Both the position numbers and the translations under genes were made by a program. Shown here piece after piece: positions 41,793-52,584 of a stretch of DNA of 64,000 nt (the stretch's first letter is position 1; each line of letters begins with the position of its first letter). Source of the stretch: Acidobacteriota bacterium. Lineage in GTDB: Bacteria > Acidobacteriota > Blastocatellia > Pyrinomonadales > Pyrinomonadaceae. The stretch lies in contig JAFAZX010000036.1 of the NCBI GenBank assembly GCA_019239425.1, positions 122,637-186,636 on the forward strand. Reading direction: 5' to 3'. The notes beneath the pieces were generated by a model. It searched no databases, was not told the origin of the DNA, and saw only the letters and a program-made list of their open reading frames with translations.

Positions 41793-42284
41793 TCAGCGCG
41801 CGTCCGTCCGCTCGAAGTAGGGCGGCGTCTCGCCGGGCTTGAGCCGGCGGAGCGTCACGTCCTCGGGGTAGTAGCTGACGCCCGTGCGCCTGACGGTCTG
41901 CCAGCGCAAGCCCGCGCCCGACAGCGTGAGCCTGACGGTGGCCGAGCCGCCGAAGCCGCTCGTCAGGCGGAACTGCGCCGCGCCGTTCCGCACGGTCGCG
42001 GTGAAGTCGCAGTCCTCGACCCGCGCGAGGTAGTGCGCCACGATGCCGCACTTCGCGCGCAGGCGGTTGCCGGTCTGCCGGATGGTGATGTCGATGGCGA
42101 ACTGCGGCACCTCTTCGAGCGACATGCTCTGGTAGGCGGGCGGCAGTTCCGACTTGTCCGTGGCGAAGACGGCGTAGTTCCAGTCGCCGCGGAAGCCGGC
42201 GGCGGGCCGCGTCTGCGCGTTCGCGTCCGTCGCGCAAAGGAGCGCGCAGGCGAGCAGGGGAAGGAGCAGGGGGATTCTTCTCAT
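41793..42284 (-). CDS. secreted protein, unknown
   Basis: This 163-residue protein has a signal peptide (RIPLLLPLLACALLCATDANAQ) and a mature beta-rich domain containing RGDWNYAVFATDKSELPPAY and an RNGAAQFRLTSGFGGSATVRL stretch. Its start is one base after the stop of the upstream response-regulator gene, so the two are coupled. The family is not recognised. Confidence 0.68.
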   Translation of the reverse strand: MRRIPLLLPLLACALLCATDANAQTRPAAGFRGDWNYAVFATDKSELPPAYQSMSLEEVPQFAIDITIRQTGNRLRAKCGIVAHYLARVEDCDFTATVRNGAAQFRLTSGFGGSATVRLTLSGAGLRWQTVRRTGVSYYPEDVTLRRLKPGETPPYFERTDAR

Positions 42285-43661
<1,377 letters not shown>

Positions 43662-43670
43662 AGAAGAGCA

Positions 43671-43755
43671 AGGATGAAGGCGGAAGGATGAAGGCGGAAG
43701 GGAAGACCGTTCCCCTCTCACACTTCATCCCTCATCCTTCATCCTTCATCCTTTC
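43671..43755. repeat. imperfect palindrome of GGATGAAG words
   Basis: The left part repeats GGATGAAGGCGGAA and the right part repeats CATCCTT. The two arms pair imperfectly around 43700-43720. The right arm contains the stop codon of the histidine kinase gene (43732). Same type as the other word-repeat palindromes in the window. Confidence 0.65.
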
Positions 43756-45258
43756 AAAAGGTATCTCGACCGTGAACGTGGTGCCGGCGCCGGGCCTGCT
43801 CTCGACGCGGATGGAGCCGTCGTGCTCGTCCACGGCCTTCTTGGCGATGGCGAGGCCGAGTCCCGTCCCCGTCTCCTTCGTCGAGAAGTAGGGTTCGAAG
43901 ATTTTCGGCAGGTGCTCGGCGTCGATGCCGACGCCCGTGTCGGAGACGCGGACGCGCGCCAGCCCGTCCTCCGCCGAGAGGCTGACCGTCAGGCTCCCCC
44001 CGCGCCCCTCCATCGCGTGCATGCCGTTAATGATAAGGTTCGTGAAGAGCGAACGTAAAGCCTCGCGGTCGCCGAGCACCGGCGGCACCGCCCCGTTCTC
44101 CTCGAAGCGCGTCTCGACGCCGATCTCTGCGGCCTGCACGTCGATCATCGAGAGCGCGTCGCGTAAGGTCTCGCGCAGGTCGAGCGGCTTGAGGTCGAGG
44201 TTCGCGGGGCGGGTGTACTTCAGGAACTCCGTGATGCGCGTGTTGATGCGCGCGACCTCGGCCTTGAGCTGGAGCGTCAGCTTCTCGACGAGCGAGCGCT
44301 TCTGCGGGTCGCTCGGCGCGAGCGAGGTGCGCAGGTGGTCGAGCGTGAGGTTGATGTAGTTCAGAGGGTTCCGTATCTCGTGCGCGATGGCCGAGGCGAG
44401 CCGGCCGATCATCGCCGACTGCTCGGCCTGCTTGAACTGCGTCTCAAGCTCGCGCATGCGGCCGAGCTGCTCGACCATCTCGTTGAAGGTCGCGGCGAGG
44501 CGGCCCACTTCGTCCTTGCGTTCGGCGCCGGGGACGTGGAAAGAGAAGTCGCCGCTCGCGACGCGGTTCGCCCCGCGCGCGAGTTCGTTCAAGGGGCGCG
44601 TGAAGCGCCAGACGAGGACGGCCGCCCCGAGCATCGAGACGAGCAGGATGAAGAGCGTCGGGAGCAGCGGCCGCATCGTCTCGAAGAAGGAGGTGTCGCT
44701 CATCGGCGTCTTCCCGAGCACGATGACGACGTAGACGAGCCCGCGCTCGGTCTGGAGCGGGATGGCGAAGGTGCGCGGGTCACCCGAGACGGGCTGCGTC
44801 GTCGGCTGGAGCGTCGGCCGCAGCCGCCTGAAGCCCGCCGTCGCCTCGCCCGCGTCCACGAAGTCGTAGAGCTGCACCTGCGGGTCGGAGATGAAGTAGT
44901 AGTGCGCCTCGCCGCTCTCCAAAGTCTCGGGCCGGTAGTCCGGGTCGAGGCTGTCCTCGATGCGCCCGTCGCTGTCACGCACGACGAGGAGGTTAATGAT
45001 GCGCCCCGCCTGCTCGCCGAGCAGCGACTTGTTGCGCGCCTTCTCCAGCTCGAACATGTACTTGCCGGAGGTGATGCTCTCGTTGGCGAGCGCGATGGAG
45101 GCGGTGAGCGCCTGCTCCTGCCCGGCGACGAGGATGGCGCGCTGGCGCGAGCGGACGCGGCCGATGTAGTACTGCACGCCGAGCGTGGCGAAGAGCAGCG
45201 CCAGCATCACCAGCAGCAGGCGCGTCCGGAAGCTGTAAAAGAGTCTCGGCAGTCCCAT
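43732..45258 (-). CDS. sensor histidine kinase, NtrB-like, with HAMP domain
   Basis: The ATG at 45258 gives 508 residues. A first membrane segment ([21 protein letters not shown]) is followed by an extracytoplasmic sensor of about 180 residues, a second segment ([20 protein letters not shown]) and a HAMP region. The H-box is [15 protein letters not shown] with the phosphorylated His. The N-box is [13 protein letters not shown] and the G-boxes are VSDTGVGID and [11 protein letters not shown]. It is the partner of the sigma-54 response regulator encoded next on the same strand. The signal is unknown. The last codons lie in a palindromic repeat. Confidence 0.9.
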   Translation of the reverse strand: MGLPRLFYSFRTRLLLVMLALLFATLGVQYYIGRVRSRQRAILVAGQEQALTASIALANESITSGKYMFELEKARNKSLLGEQAGRIINLLVVRDSDGRIEDSLDPDYRPETLESGEAHYYFISDPQVQLYDFVDAGEATAGFRRLRPTLQPTTQPVSGDPRTFAIPLQTERGLVYVVIVLGKTPMSDTSFFETMRPLLPTLFILLVSMLGAAVLVWRFTRPLNELARGANRVASGDFSFHVPGAERKDEVGRLAATFNEMVEQLGRMRELETQFKQAEQSAMIGRLASAIAHEIRNPLNYINLTLDHLRTSLAPSDPQKRSLVEKLTLQLKAEVARINTRITEFLKYTRPANLDLKPLDLRETLRDALSMIDVQAAEIGVETRFEENGAVPPVLGDREALRSLFTNLIINGMHAMEGRGGSLTVSLSAEDGLARVRVSDTGVGIDAEHLPKIFEPYFSTKETGTGLGLAIAKKAVDEHDGSIRVESRPGAGTTFTVEIPFERMKDEG

Positions 45259-45665
45259 CGTCTGGAGGCGGCGCCGCCGGACGCCGCCCGTTCGCCCCGC
45301 GGGAGCTTTCGTCAAACGTCGAGCAGAAGTTAGTTGCCCTGCGGCTTTGACAGATGTTATAGTCGCCACGGTCTCCAGCGCAAACCCCTCCGGAGACCGC
45401 AAGCAGGCACTCTCCATTAACTTCTCGGTGAGACTTGAAGTTTTGCAGGTTGGCTAGAGACCTTAGACGACAAAGGCTTGGGCATGGCTTTTTCGATACT
45501 TCGAGTCCGGCATCCTCGGCGGCGCGCGACGCGCCCGCACAATCTCGCAATCAAAACTGTCGTTAAGTGCATCTTAGCGGTTTGACCCGGTCGGGTCGGG
45601 CGCCCCTCGTTTCATGCGCCTTGATTCGGCCTCTTCTGCTTTGCTGTTTAAGCGAGGAAGGCTCA
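45259..45665. other. divergent intergenic region between kinase and PBP genes
   Basis: About 400 bases. Upstream of the PBP gene GAGGAAGG precedes the ATG. No consensus promoter was found with confidence on either strand. Confidence 0.4.
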
Positions 45666-47375
45666 ATGACCCCAAAGTTCAGATTCCCCCGCGTCGCGCT
45701 CGCCCTGTCCGCCCTCCTGCTCTTCGCCGCCGCGTCGGCGCAGGCCGCCTCGAAGAAGTCAGCCGCCAAGAAGGCTCCCGCGAATTCCGCCGCCAAGTCG
45801 AAGCGCGGCGGGCGCGAGACGGCCTCCGCGCGTAAGGAGTCGCGCTCTTCGAAGCGCGAGCGCGCGGCCGAGGCGCGCAAGGGGAGGAACTCGAAGTCGG
45901 AGCGCGCCGAGCGGAGGGGCAAGAAGGGGCGCGCCGAGGAGCGCGCCGACGCGAGGGCCTCTAAGAAGGACTGGCGCAGGATGTCGAAGCGCGAGCGGAT
46001 GGCCGCCGCGCGCGCGGAGGCCGAGCGCCGCCGTCGCGAGGCCGCCGAGCGCGCGCGCCTGATCGCGCTCGCCATCGCGCGCCGCCGCGCCGCCGACCAA
46101 GCGCTCAAGGACGAGTCGGCCGCCGCCATCGCGCGCGACGAGACGACCGGCGAAGACCTGTCGGTGCGCCGCGCCGCGCTCGACGCCCTCGGCGACCACG
46201 CCGGCACGGTCGTCGTCATGAACCCGAAGACGGGGCAGGTCTACACCGTCGTCAACCAGGACTGGGGCCTGCGCCGCGGCTTCAAGCCCTGCTCGACGAT
46301 CAAGCTCGTGACGGGTCTCGCCGGCTTGAGCGAGCACGTCATCGACCCCGTCCAGACCGTCAACATCGGCACCTCCAGCTTCAGCCTTGACCTCACCGAC
46401 TCGCTCGCCTACTCGAACAACGGCTACTTCCAGCGCGTCGGCGGCCAGGTCGGCTTCTCGAAGATGATGGAGTACGCGCACAAGCTCGGCCTCGGCGAGC
46501 CGACCGGCATCAACCACCCGTTCGAAAGCCCCGGCAAGCTCCCCGTCTTCAAAGACGGCTACGCCGTCAACCACATGTCCTCGCACGGCGACGACATCGA
46601 GGTCACCGCCATCCAGCTCGCGCGCATGGCCTCGGCCATCGGCAACGGCGGCAAGCTCCTCGTCCCGCACCTGCCGCGCACGCCCGAGGAGAACGTGAAG
46701 TTCAAGACCGAGGTCAGGCGCGACGTGGACATCCCGCAGGATAACCTCCGCCTCGTGCTGCCCGGCATGATCGGCGCCACCAGCTACGGCACGGCCCGGC
46801 GGGCCGCGGCCCCCTTCACCATCGCGGGCAAGACCGGCACCTGCACCGGGCAGGGCTCGAAGCTCGGACTGTTCACCTCCTACGGCCCCGTGGGCGACCC
46901 GAAGCTCGCCGTCTCGGTCATCCTCCGCAACTCCGGCATGAGCGGGCCGAAGGCGGCGGTCGTGGCCGGCGAAGTGTACCGCCGCCTCGCCTACGACGCG
47001 CGCTTCGCGCCGAAGCCGGGTAGCCAGCCGATGCTCGCCAACGACATGCTGGCGCCGCGCCCGCACATCGACCCGCGCAAGGCCGCCGAGGTCTCCGACG
47101 AAGACCGTGACGACGACGCGGCTGACGCCGACGCGGCCGCCGCCGGCGGCACCGTTGACAAGTCGGACGCATACGTCGTGAGCACGGCCGACGAGAACGC
47201 GAACGGCACGCAGCGGCCCGCGCTCCAGAAGACCGGCAAGTTCGGCGAGCGCCCCTCCGTCAGCCCGACGCCCGCGCCCCGCCAGACGAACAACAACACG
47301 GCCGCGCCCGCGCCCGCCGCGAACGGCGCCGAGCGCCCGCGCCGCGTCACCGAGAAGCAGGAGAAGCCGGAGTAG
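45666..47375 (+). CDS. penicillin-binding-protein-type transpeptidase with a basic stalk
   Basis: The ATG at 45666 (GAGGAAGG upstream) gives 569 residues. A signal sequence (ALALSALLLFAAASAQA) is followed by about 130 residues almost wholly of Lys, Arg, Ala, Glu and Ser. This would be a long helix or charged stalk. The transpeptidase domain starts near VVVMNPKTGQVYTVV and has the catalytic S-x-x-K as CSTIKLVTG (about residue 209), S-x-N as YSNNGYF and KTG as AGKTGTCTG. It probably cross-links or trims peptidoglycan like a class B PBP. The C-terminal 100 residues are low complexity. A terminator follows. Confidence 0.82.
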   Translation: MTPKFRFPRVALALSALLLFAAASAQAASKKSAAKKAPANSAAKSKRGGRETASARKESRSSKRERAAEARKGRNSKSERAERRGKKGRAEERADARASKKDWRRMSKRERMAAARAEAERRRREAAERARLIALAIARRRAADQALKDESAAAIARDETTGEDLSVRRAALDALGDHAGTVVVMNPKTGQVYTVVNQDWGLRRGFKPCSTIKLVTGLAGLSEHVIDPVQTVNIGTSSFSLDLTDSLAYSNNGYFQRVGGQVGFSKMMEYAHKLGLGEPTGINHPFESPGKLPVFKDGYAVNHMSSHGDDIEVTAIQLARMASAIGNGGKLLVPHLPRTPEENVKFKTEVRRDVDIPQDNLRLVLPGMIGATSYGTARRAAAPFTIAGKTGTCTGQGSKLGLFTSYGPVGDPKLAVSVILRNSGMSGPKAAVVAGEVYRRLAYDARFAPKPGSQPMLANDMLAPRPHIDPRKAAEVSDEDRDDDAADADAAAAGGTVDKSDAYVVSTADENANGTQRPALQKTGKFGERPSVSPTPAPRQTNNNTAAPAPAANGAERPRRVTEKQEKPE

Positions 47376-47773
47376 GGAAGTCCGCAACTGCGCGGTGTGG
47401 AGTCAGAACGGGAGGCCCGGCTTGATCAGCCGGGCCTTCCTCGTTCTCATTCTTTTCTCGTTGCGTTACGATTCAGAGTCTCGGCGGGGCGGGGTTTCGG
47501 ACTCGGGATTGCCTACCCCTTTCCGGAAGGGCGTTCGGCTTGACACTTTTCATACGCTTGATGCAGTATCAGGCGCGTCAATCGTTCAAGGTTAGTACGG
47601 ACGGCCCTAAAGCTCCCCCACGTGGAGCGGCGCGCACGGCCCCACATGCGGCAACTGGCCGCTGAGGGCGCGCATCTGAGCTTTGAATGCGACGCCGGGA
47701 TAACGGGCGCAGCGCACCGAAATTAAATCTCCCAACAATTAGTCAGGATTAGCGCACGGAGGATTTTCGACCG
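47376..47773. other. intergenic region with a terminator
   Basis: About 400 bases after the PBP gene. The terminator at 47411-47450 accounts for the first part. The remaining 320 bases show nothing recognisable except the likely promoter region of the next gene. Confidence 0.45.
47411..47450 (+). terminator. rho-independent terminator after the PBP gene
   Basis: GGAGGCCCGGC (47411-47421) pairs with GCCGGGCCTTCC (47429-47440) through a seven-base loop, followed by TCGTTCTC and then TTCTTTTC. Confidence 0.7.
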
Positions 47774-48931
47774 ATGAAAAACGTGTTAAGACTTCTGGTC
47801 TTTGCCGCGCTCGTTACCGTGTTCGCGCTCCCGTCCTACGCGCAGGACGCGGCGGCGGCCCCGGCGCCCGCCGCGCAAGGCCCCTGCACCGAGGCGGAAG
47901 CGAAGGCCGCCCTCTATAACGAGTTCCGGGCGAACTTCAAGGGCACGCCCGAGCAGCAGAAGGTGGCTTACGATAAGGGCAAGGAGTACCTCAACAAGTA
48001 CGGCGCCTGCACCGGCGAGGGCGACCCGGCGATCATCAAGTACATCCAGAACTGGGTCGGCAAGTACGAGGCCGAGAAGCTGAAATTCGACTGCACGAAC
48101 GCCGCCAACAATACTCCGGAGAAGGCGTTCGAAGCCTGCCAGCCCTGGATCGCGGCCGACCGGGAAAACCTGAAGCCGCACCTGGCGCTCGTCGCCGCCG
48201 GCATCGGCACCTACATGAAGAAGGACAACAGCCTCAACGCCCGTGCGGCGGCCGAGGCGCGCACGGCGCTCGACCTGATCGATAAAGGCAAGACCACGGA
48301 CGTGTGGGCGCCCTTCACGAATCAGCAGGACGCCGCGGCCGGCCTGCGCTACTACATCGCGGCATGGACGGTCGAAGCCAACCCCGCTGAGGCGGCCACA
48401 CAGCTCCTGAGCGTCGCGAAGTCGAACAGCTCCCTGGCGAAAGACCCCGCCACCTTCCAGCTCTACGGCACCTCGCTCCTCAGGGGCGACGTGTCCAAGC
48501 TGCAGGACGAGTACAAGGCGAAGTGCGAGGGCAAGGACGCGTCCAACGAGTGCGACATCCTTCTGAACAAGTTCAACTACGCCCTCGACCGCGTCATCGA
48601 CGCCTACGCCCGCGCCGTCGCGCTCAGCGCCGGCAAGCCGCAGCAGGCGCTGATCAGGACGGCGCTCGAGACCTACTACAAGTCGCGCCACGAAGGGAAG
48701 ACGGACGGTCTCAACGAGCTGATCAGCGGCGTGCTTGCCAAGCCGCTCCCGCTCCCGGGCGGTGAGCCGCCGCTGCCGGCCCCGACCAGCACGGCCGCTG
48801 ACGGCAACGGCACCACGGGCACCGCGACGCCGACCACCCCGGCCGGCGGCACCCCGCCCGCCAAGCCCGCCGCGACCCCGACGCCGCAGCCGAAGCCTGC
48901 GACCACCACGCCGAAGCCGCCCAAGTCGTAA
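47774..48931 (+). CDS. secreted protein with Pro-rich tail, unknown
   Basis: This 385-residue protein has CGGAGG before the ATG, a signal peptide (RLLVFAALVTVFALPSYAQ) and a helical mature part with four cysteines (GACTGEG, DCTNAANN, FEACQPW, ECDILL). The repeated helix pairs suggest a TPR-like solenoid. The last 70 residues are Pro/Thr/Ala-rich and probably disordered. Its place in the envelope is likely but its function is unknown. A terminator separates it from rnc. Confidence 0.7.
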   Translation: MKNVLRLLVFAALVTVFALPSYAQDAAAAPAPAAQGPCTEAEAKAALYNEFRANFKGTPEQQKVAYDKGKEYLNKYGACTGEGDPAIIKYIQNWVGKYEAEKLKFDCTNAANNTPEKAFEACQPWIAADRENLKPHLALVAAGIGTYMKKDNSLNARAAAEARTALDLIDKGKTTDVWAPFTNQQDAAAGLRYYIAAWTVEANPAEAATQLLSVAKSNSSLAKDPATFQLYGTSLLRGDVSKLQDEYKAKCEGKDASNECDILLNKFNYALDRVIDAYARAVALSAGKPQQALIRTALETYYKSRHEGKTDGLNELISGVLAKPLPLPGGEPPLPAPTSTAADGNGTTGTATPTTPAGGTPPAKPAATPTPQPKPATTTPKPPKS

Positions 48932-48966
48932 AGAAGGGCGAGGATCGGTCGTCGAAAGCCTCCGCA

Positions 48967-49016
48967 CGCCGGGCGCACCCGAAGACGAAAGTCGGACGGT
49001 GCGCCCGGCGCTTTTC
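48967..49016 (+). terminator. rho-independent terminator before rnc
   Basis: CGCCGGGCGCACC (48967-48979) pairs perfectly with GGTGCGCCCGGCG (48998-49010), followed by CTTTTC. Confidence 0.85.
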
Positions 49017-49033
49017 TTGTTACAATCCGGCGC

Positions 49034-49852
49034 ATGACGAACGAAGAGAGTCCCGGCGAGGTCGAAGGGCAGAACGTCCCGCCCGCGCCCGACCCGCGCC
49101 AGCTCGAAGAGAACATCGGCTACACCTTCCGCGACCGGCATCTGCTGGAGCGCGCTTTGACGCACCGCTCGTGGGCGCACGAATCGGTCGGCGCGGGCGG
49201 CGAGCGCGAGGCGCGCGCTCTGCACAACGAGGCGCTCGAGTTCGTCGGCGACTCCGTGCTCGGCCTCGTCGTCGCCGACGCGCTCTTCCGCTCGCACCCG
49301 GAAGTGACCGAGGGCGAGCTGTCGCGCATGAAGCACCGGCTCGTCAGCACGCAGACGCTCGCGCGCGTCGCGCGCCGGCTCTCCCTGGGCGAGCATTTAA
49401 GGGTCGGGCGCGGCGAAGAGAAGACCGGCGGGCGGCGCAAGCGCGCCCTGCTCGCCGACGCCTTCGAGGCGCTGCTCGCCGCGGTCTTCCTCGACGGCGG
49501 CTACGCGGAGGCCGAGGGCTTCGTCCGCCGCGCGCTGGGGAGCGAGCTGGAGGAGGCGACGCCCGAGTCCGCGGCCGCCGCAGACTTCAAGACGCTGCTT
49601 CAGGAGCGCCTGCAATCCGAGCGCCACCTCTCACCGACTTACGAGTTGGTCGAGACCGAAGGCCCGCCGCACGCGCGCACCTTCCACGTCGAGGCGGTCT
49701 TCGACGGCGAGCGCGTCCGCGGGCAGGGGTGCACCATCAAGGCCGCCGAGATGGACGCCGCCTGCCGCGCCCTCGAACTCATCGGCCCGCCGGAAGGTAA
49801 GGACGAAGAAGTGAAGGGTGATGAAAACGACGGGCCAGACGGCGGCGAATAA
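49034..49852 (+). CDS. rnc: ribonuclease III
   Basis: This 272-residue protein has the RNase III signature LHNEALEFVGDSVLGL, with the metal-binding Glu and Asp, and the later acidic residues in LADAFEALLAAVFLDGG. A double-stranded RNA-binding domain follows (FKTLLQERLQSERHLSPTYEL, GQGCTIKAAEMDAACRALEL). It cleaves structured RNA during rRNA and mRNA maturation. The first 20 and last 20 residues are longer than usual and charged. The gene lies after a terminator and is followed by a palindromic repeat. Confidence 0.95.
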   Translation: MTNEESPGEVEGQNVPPAPDPRQLEENIGYTFRDRHLLERALTHRSWAHESVGAGGEREARALHNEALEFVGDSVLGLVVADALFRSHPEVTEGELSRMKHRLVSTQTLARVARRLSLGEHLRVGRGEEKTGGRRKRALLADAFEALLAAVFLDGGYAEAEGFVRRALGSELEEATPESAAAADFKTLLQERLQSERHLSPTYELVETEGPPHARTFHVEAVFDGERVRGQGCTIKAAEMDAACRALELIGPPEGKDEEVKGDENDGPDGGE

Positions 49853-49856
49853 ATAA

Positions 49857-49924
49857 ACCACAGAGGCACAGAGGCACAGCTTGAAGAGATTACTCAAGAA
49901 GCTGTGCCTCTGTGCCTCTGTGGT
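49857..49924. repeat. palindromic repeat, CACAGAGGC family, copy 2
   Basis: Arms 49857-49882 and 49899-49924 (26 bases) are perfectly complementary. The arm sequence equals that of copy 1 at 39770-39843; the loop differs. It lies between the convergent rnc and phosphatase genes. Confidence 0.88.
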
Positions 49925-49934
49925 GAAGCCTTTC

Positions 49935-50423
49935 TCACGCACTCCGACGGAAGAACTCGTGAGCCCACATGAAGCGCGTGCCGGCGGCGCGGGCGGCGCC
50001 TTCGTCCTTGTCCATGTCGCCGACGAAGAGCGTCTCGTGGGGCTCGGCGCCGAAGCGGCGCATGAGGCGCTGGAGCATGAGGGGCTGCGGCTTGCGGCAG
50101 GGACAGCCGAGGTGCGGCGCGTGCGGGCAGATTTCGACGGAGCCGGGCGGGGGCTCCGTCACGCCGAAAGCCTCGACGACCATCTCCTCAAGCAGCCCGC
50201 GGGCGGCCGCGAGCGAAAGGTAGCCGAGGCCGACGCCGCCCTGGTTGCTCGCCACGCCGAAGCGCGCCCTGCCCCAATCGATTTCGGCCAGCCGCTCGCG
50301 CACGCCCGGGATCAGCTCCCACTCGCCGGGCCTGTTCGGGCAGGGAAGTCCCTCCACGGTCGTCCGCCGCAGCGTCCCGTCCGCGTCGAAGATGTAGAGC
50401 CTGACCGTCGCCTCGACAGACAC
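49935..50423 (-). CDS. HAD phosphatase of the HisB/GmhB type
   Basis: This 162-residue protein has motif I LYIFDADGTLRR, motif II GVASNQGG and the zinc-loop CPHAPHLGCPCRKPQP with cysteines typical of the heptose bisphosphate/histidinol phosphate phosphatase family. Motif IV is FVGDMDKDEGAARAAG. GTG at 50423 is used as start. Family members dephosphorylate D-glycero-D-manno-heptose 1,7-bisphosphate or histidinol phosphate; the substrate here is not determined and no related pathway gene is nearby. Confidence 0.85.
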   Translation of the reverse strand: MSVEATVRLYIFDADGTLRRTTVEGLPCPNRPGEWELIPGVRERLAEIDWGRARFGVASNQGGVGLGYLSLAAARGLLEEMVVEAFGVTEPPPGSVEICPHAPHLGCPCRKPQPLMLQRLMRRFGAEPHETLFVGDMDKDEGAARAAGTRFMWAHEFFRRSA

Positions 50424-50493
50424 GCTCGGCAGTCTACTCCCTGACTTTTAACTAAGGCTGTTGCTTGTGTGGAGAAAGTCGTGCGCCGCCCCT

Positions 50494-52074
50494 TCAGCGG
50501 AAGCGCTCGCAGTCGATGCCGTACTTCTTCACCTTGTAGCCGATGATGCGCTCGGTCGTGTCGAGCAGCTTCGCGGCCTTCTTGCGGCTCCCGCGCGCGG
50601 ACTTCAGGGCGTCCTGGATGATGTCGCGCTCGTAGGCCTCGACCGCCGACGAGAGCGAGAGGCGCGTCACCGTGCCCGAGCCTTCGGCCGTCTGCAGGCT
50701 CGGCGGCAGGTGATGGCCGTGGATGACCGACGAGTCGCAGACGACGACGGCGCGCTCCAGGACGTTCTCCAACTCGCGCACGTTGCCGGGCCAGTGGTAC
50801 GAAGTCAGCATGTCGATGGCCGGCGTCGAGATGCGCTTGATGTGCTTGCCGTGCTCGCGCGCGTACTTCTCAAGGAAGTGGTCGGCGAGGAGCAGCACGT
50901 CGGGCTTCCGCTCGCGCAGAGGGGGCATGAAGATGTTGAAGACGTTCAGGCGGTAGTAGAGGTCTTCGCGGAACTCGCCCGCCGCGATGGCGTGCTCGAG
51001 CTCCTTGTTGGTCGCGGCGATGAGGCGGACGTTGACCTTGATGGTCTCGGTGCCGCCGAGCCTTTCGAACTCGCGCTCCTGGATGGCGCGCAGGAGCTTG
51101 ATCTGCGTCGAGGCGTTCAGCTCGCCGATCTCGTCGAGGAAGAGCGTCCCGCCGTCGGCCAGCTCGAACCGCCCCTTCTTGCGCGCCATCGCGCCGGTGA
51201 ACGCCCCGCGCTCGTGGCCGAACAGCTCGGCCTCGATGAGGGTCTCGGGCAGGGCCGCGCAGGAGACTTTGACGAAGGGCTTGCCCGCGCGCAGCGAGTT
51301 GTAGTGGACGGCGTGCGCCACCATCTCCTTGCCCGTGCCGGACTCGCCGCGCAGCAGCACGGTCGTGTTCGTCCGCGCCACCTGCTCGACCTGCTCGTAG
51401 ACGTGGCGCATCGGGTTACTGCTCCCGACGATGTGGCCGAAGTCGAAGCGCTCGCGCAGCTCCTGCTTCAGGTGCGCGTTCTCGTCGGCGAGCCGCGCGC
51501 GCTCCGACTCGACCAGCCGCTCCACCTTCACCGCCTGCGACACCATTGAGGAGACGACCGTGAAGAACTTCGTCAGCCGCCCGAAGTCGCGCGCCTCCGC
51601 GTAAGGCACGTCCACGCCGAGGACGCCCACGGCGCCGCGGCCCACCGCGAGTGGCATGCAGACGAAGGAGACCTCCTGGCGCGAGACCGCGCGCTCGCGC
51701 CCCGCGATGCGCTGGAGCATGAGCGGCTCGCGGCTCGTCTGCGGGACGACCACGGGCTTGCAGGTCTCCGCCACGCGCCCGACGACGCCCTCGCCGACGC
51801 GGTAGACGCCGCGCCGCGCCGTCTCGTCGTCCACCCCGTAGCTCGCCTCGACGTGCAGCTCGTCCGTGTCCGCGTCGACGAGCATGATGAAGGCGCGCGC
51901 CACGTCCTGCGTGCGCCCGAGCATTTCGAGCGCGCGCCCGAGGGCGGGACGCAGTTGCCGAGCGTCGGCCAGCGTCTGCCCGATCTCGAGCAGCGTCGCC
52001 ATCTCGGCCGCGTCGGCCTGTCCCTGTCTGAGAAGCTGCGGAAGGTTTTGGGGAAGTTCCAAGACGTTTTCCAT
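50494..52074 (-). CDS. NifA/NorR-like sigma-54 activator with GAF domain
   Basis: This 526-residue protein has an N-terminal GAF domain (about residues 30-185) that could sense a small molecule or redox state, and a linker helix. The AAA+ domain has Walker [13 protein letters not shown], the intact sigma-54 loop [15 protein letters not shown] and [13 protein letters not shown] Fis-type helix-turn-helix ends it ([21 protein letters not shown]). It lacks a receiver domain, so it is not a two-component regulator. It is divergent from an ammonium transporter gene with a sigma-54-like promoter and an array of palindromes between them. It probably controls that gene. Confidence 0.9.
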   Translation of the reverse strand: MENVLELPQNLPQLLRQGQADAAEMATLLEIGQTLADARQLRPALGRALEMLGRTQDVARAFIMLVDADTDELHVEASYGVDDETARRGVYRVGEGVVGRVAETCKPVVVPQTSREPLMLQRIAGRERAVSRQEVSFVCMPLAVGRGAVGVLGVDVPYAEARDFGRLTKFFTVVSSMVSQAVKVERLVESERARLADENAHLKQELRERFDFGHIVGSSNPMRHVYEQVEQVARTNTTVLLRGESGTGKEMVAHAVHYNSLRAGKPFVKVSCAALPETLIEAELFGHERGAFTGAMARKKGRFELADGGTLFLDEIGELNASTQIKLLRAIQEREFERLGGTETIKVNVRLIAATNKELEHAIAAGEFREDLYYRLNVFNIFMPPLRERKPDVLLLADHFLEKYAREHGKHIKRISTPAIDMLTSYHWPGNVRELENVLERAVVVCDSSVIHGHHLPPSLQTAEGSGTVTRLSLSSAVEAYERDIIQDALKSARGSRKKAAKLLDTTERIIGYKVKKYGIDCERFR

Positions 52075-52151
52075 GAAGAACCCTGTTCGTGTCGAATATC
52101 CACTAACGCAAGTCGGCCCACGGTCGGCCCCGGCCGATTGAGTTTACGCGC

Positions 52152-52361
52152 GACAAATATGTCTTGCCAAGCCGTGTCCACGACATAATTGTCACGCCTC
52201 GTAACCGTTTACGACCTTCGCACACCGTCCGAAACAGGCGACCGAGGCCCACAAGATTGTCGTCAAACGGCGGCTTCACTACAAAATTGCTCTGCAATCT
52301 CACGCCTCGCTCTGTGCGCGACATTTTTGTCCGGCGCTTCTCCGCGTGCGACATTATTGTC
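52152..52361. promoter_or_regulatory. array of six GACA-N4-TGTC-like palindromes in three 30-bp pairs
   Basis: Four exact 12-base sites begin at 52152, 52182, 52320 and 52350 (middle bases AATA, TAAT, TTTT, TTAT). Two weaker ones begin at 52250 (one mismatch) and 52280 (three mismatches). Starts pair at exactly 30 bases: 52152/52182, 52250/52280 and 52320/52350. The last ends 115 bases before the -24 element of the predicted amtB promoter, a normal distance for enhancer sites. The likely binder is the GAF-type activator encoded divergently. Confidence 0.78.
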
Positions 52362-52475
52362 TTCATCCTCGGGGCCGCGGCAACTCCGAAGTCCCACGTC
52401 AACGCCCGCGAAAACTTCTTAAAAAGCCGGATACATCTCGCCCACGCGCTCTCGCATAGCGATGTGCGTGCCGCG

Positions 52476-52490
52476 TGGCACGTGCGTTGT
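52476..52490 (+). promoter_or_regulatory. candidate sigma-54 promoter of the ammonium transporter
   Basis: TGGCACG followed after four bases by TTGT matches the -24/-12 consensus (TGGCACG-N4-TTGC) except for the final C. The GG and GT are ten bases apart. Transcription would begin near 52501, which supports a coding start at 52585 rather than 52462. Confidence 0.62.
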
Positions 52491-52584
52491 TACCGGGTTG
52501 CGCGTGGCAGCCTTCAACCCCACCCGTGAGTGTGCAGGCCGGCGTGCGGGAGTCACTTCGAAAAAAGCTAAACGGGAGAAGCGG

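Noticed and set aside
45759..47387. A 542-codon minus-strand frame opposite the PBP gene
   Set aside because: The PBP transpeptidase motifs are on the plus strand; this frame is the low-complexity shadow of that gene.
47786..49396. A 536-codon minus-strand frame across the secreted-protein and rnc genes
   Set aside because: It crosses two real genes and a terminator and lacks any family resemblance.
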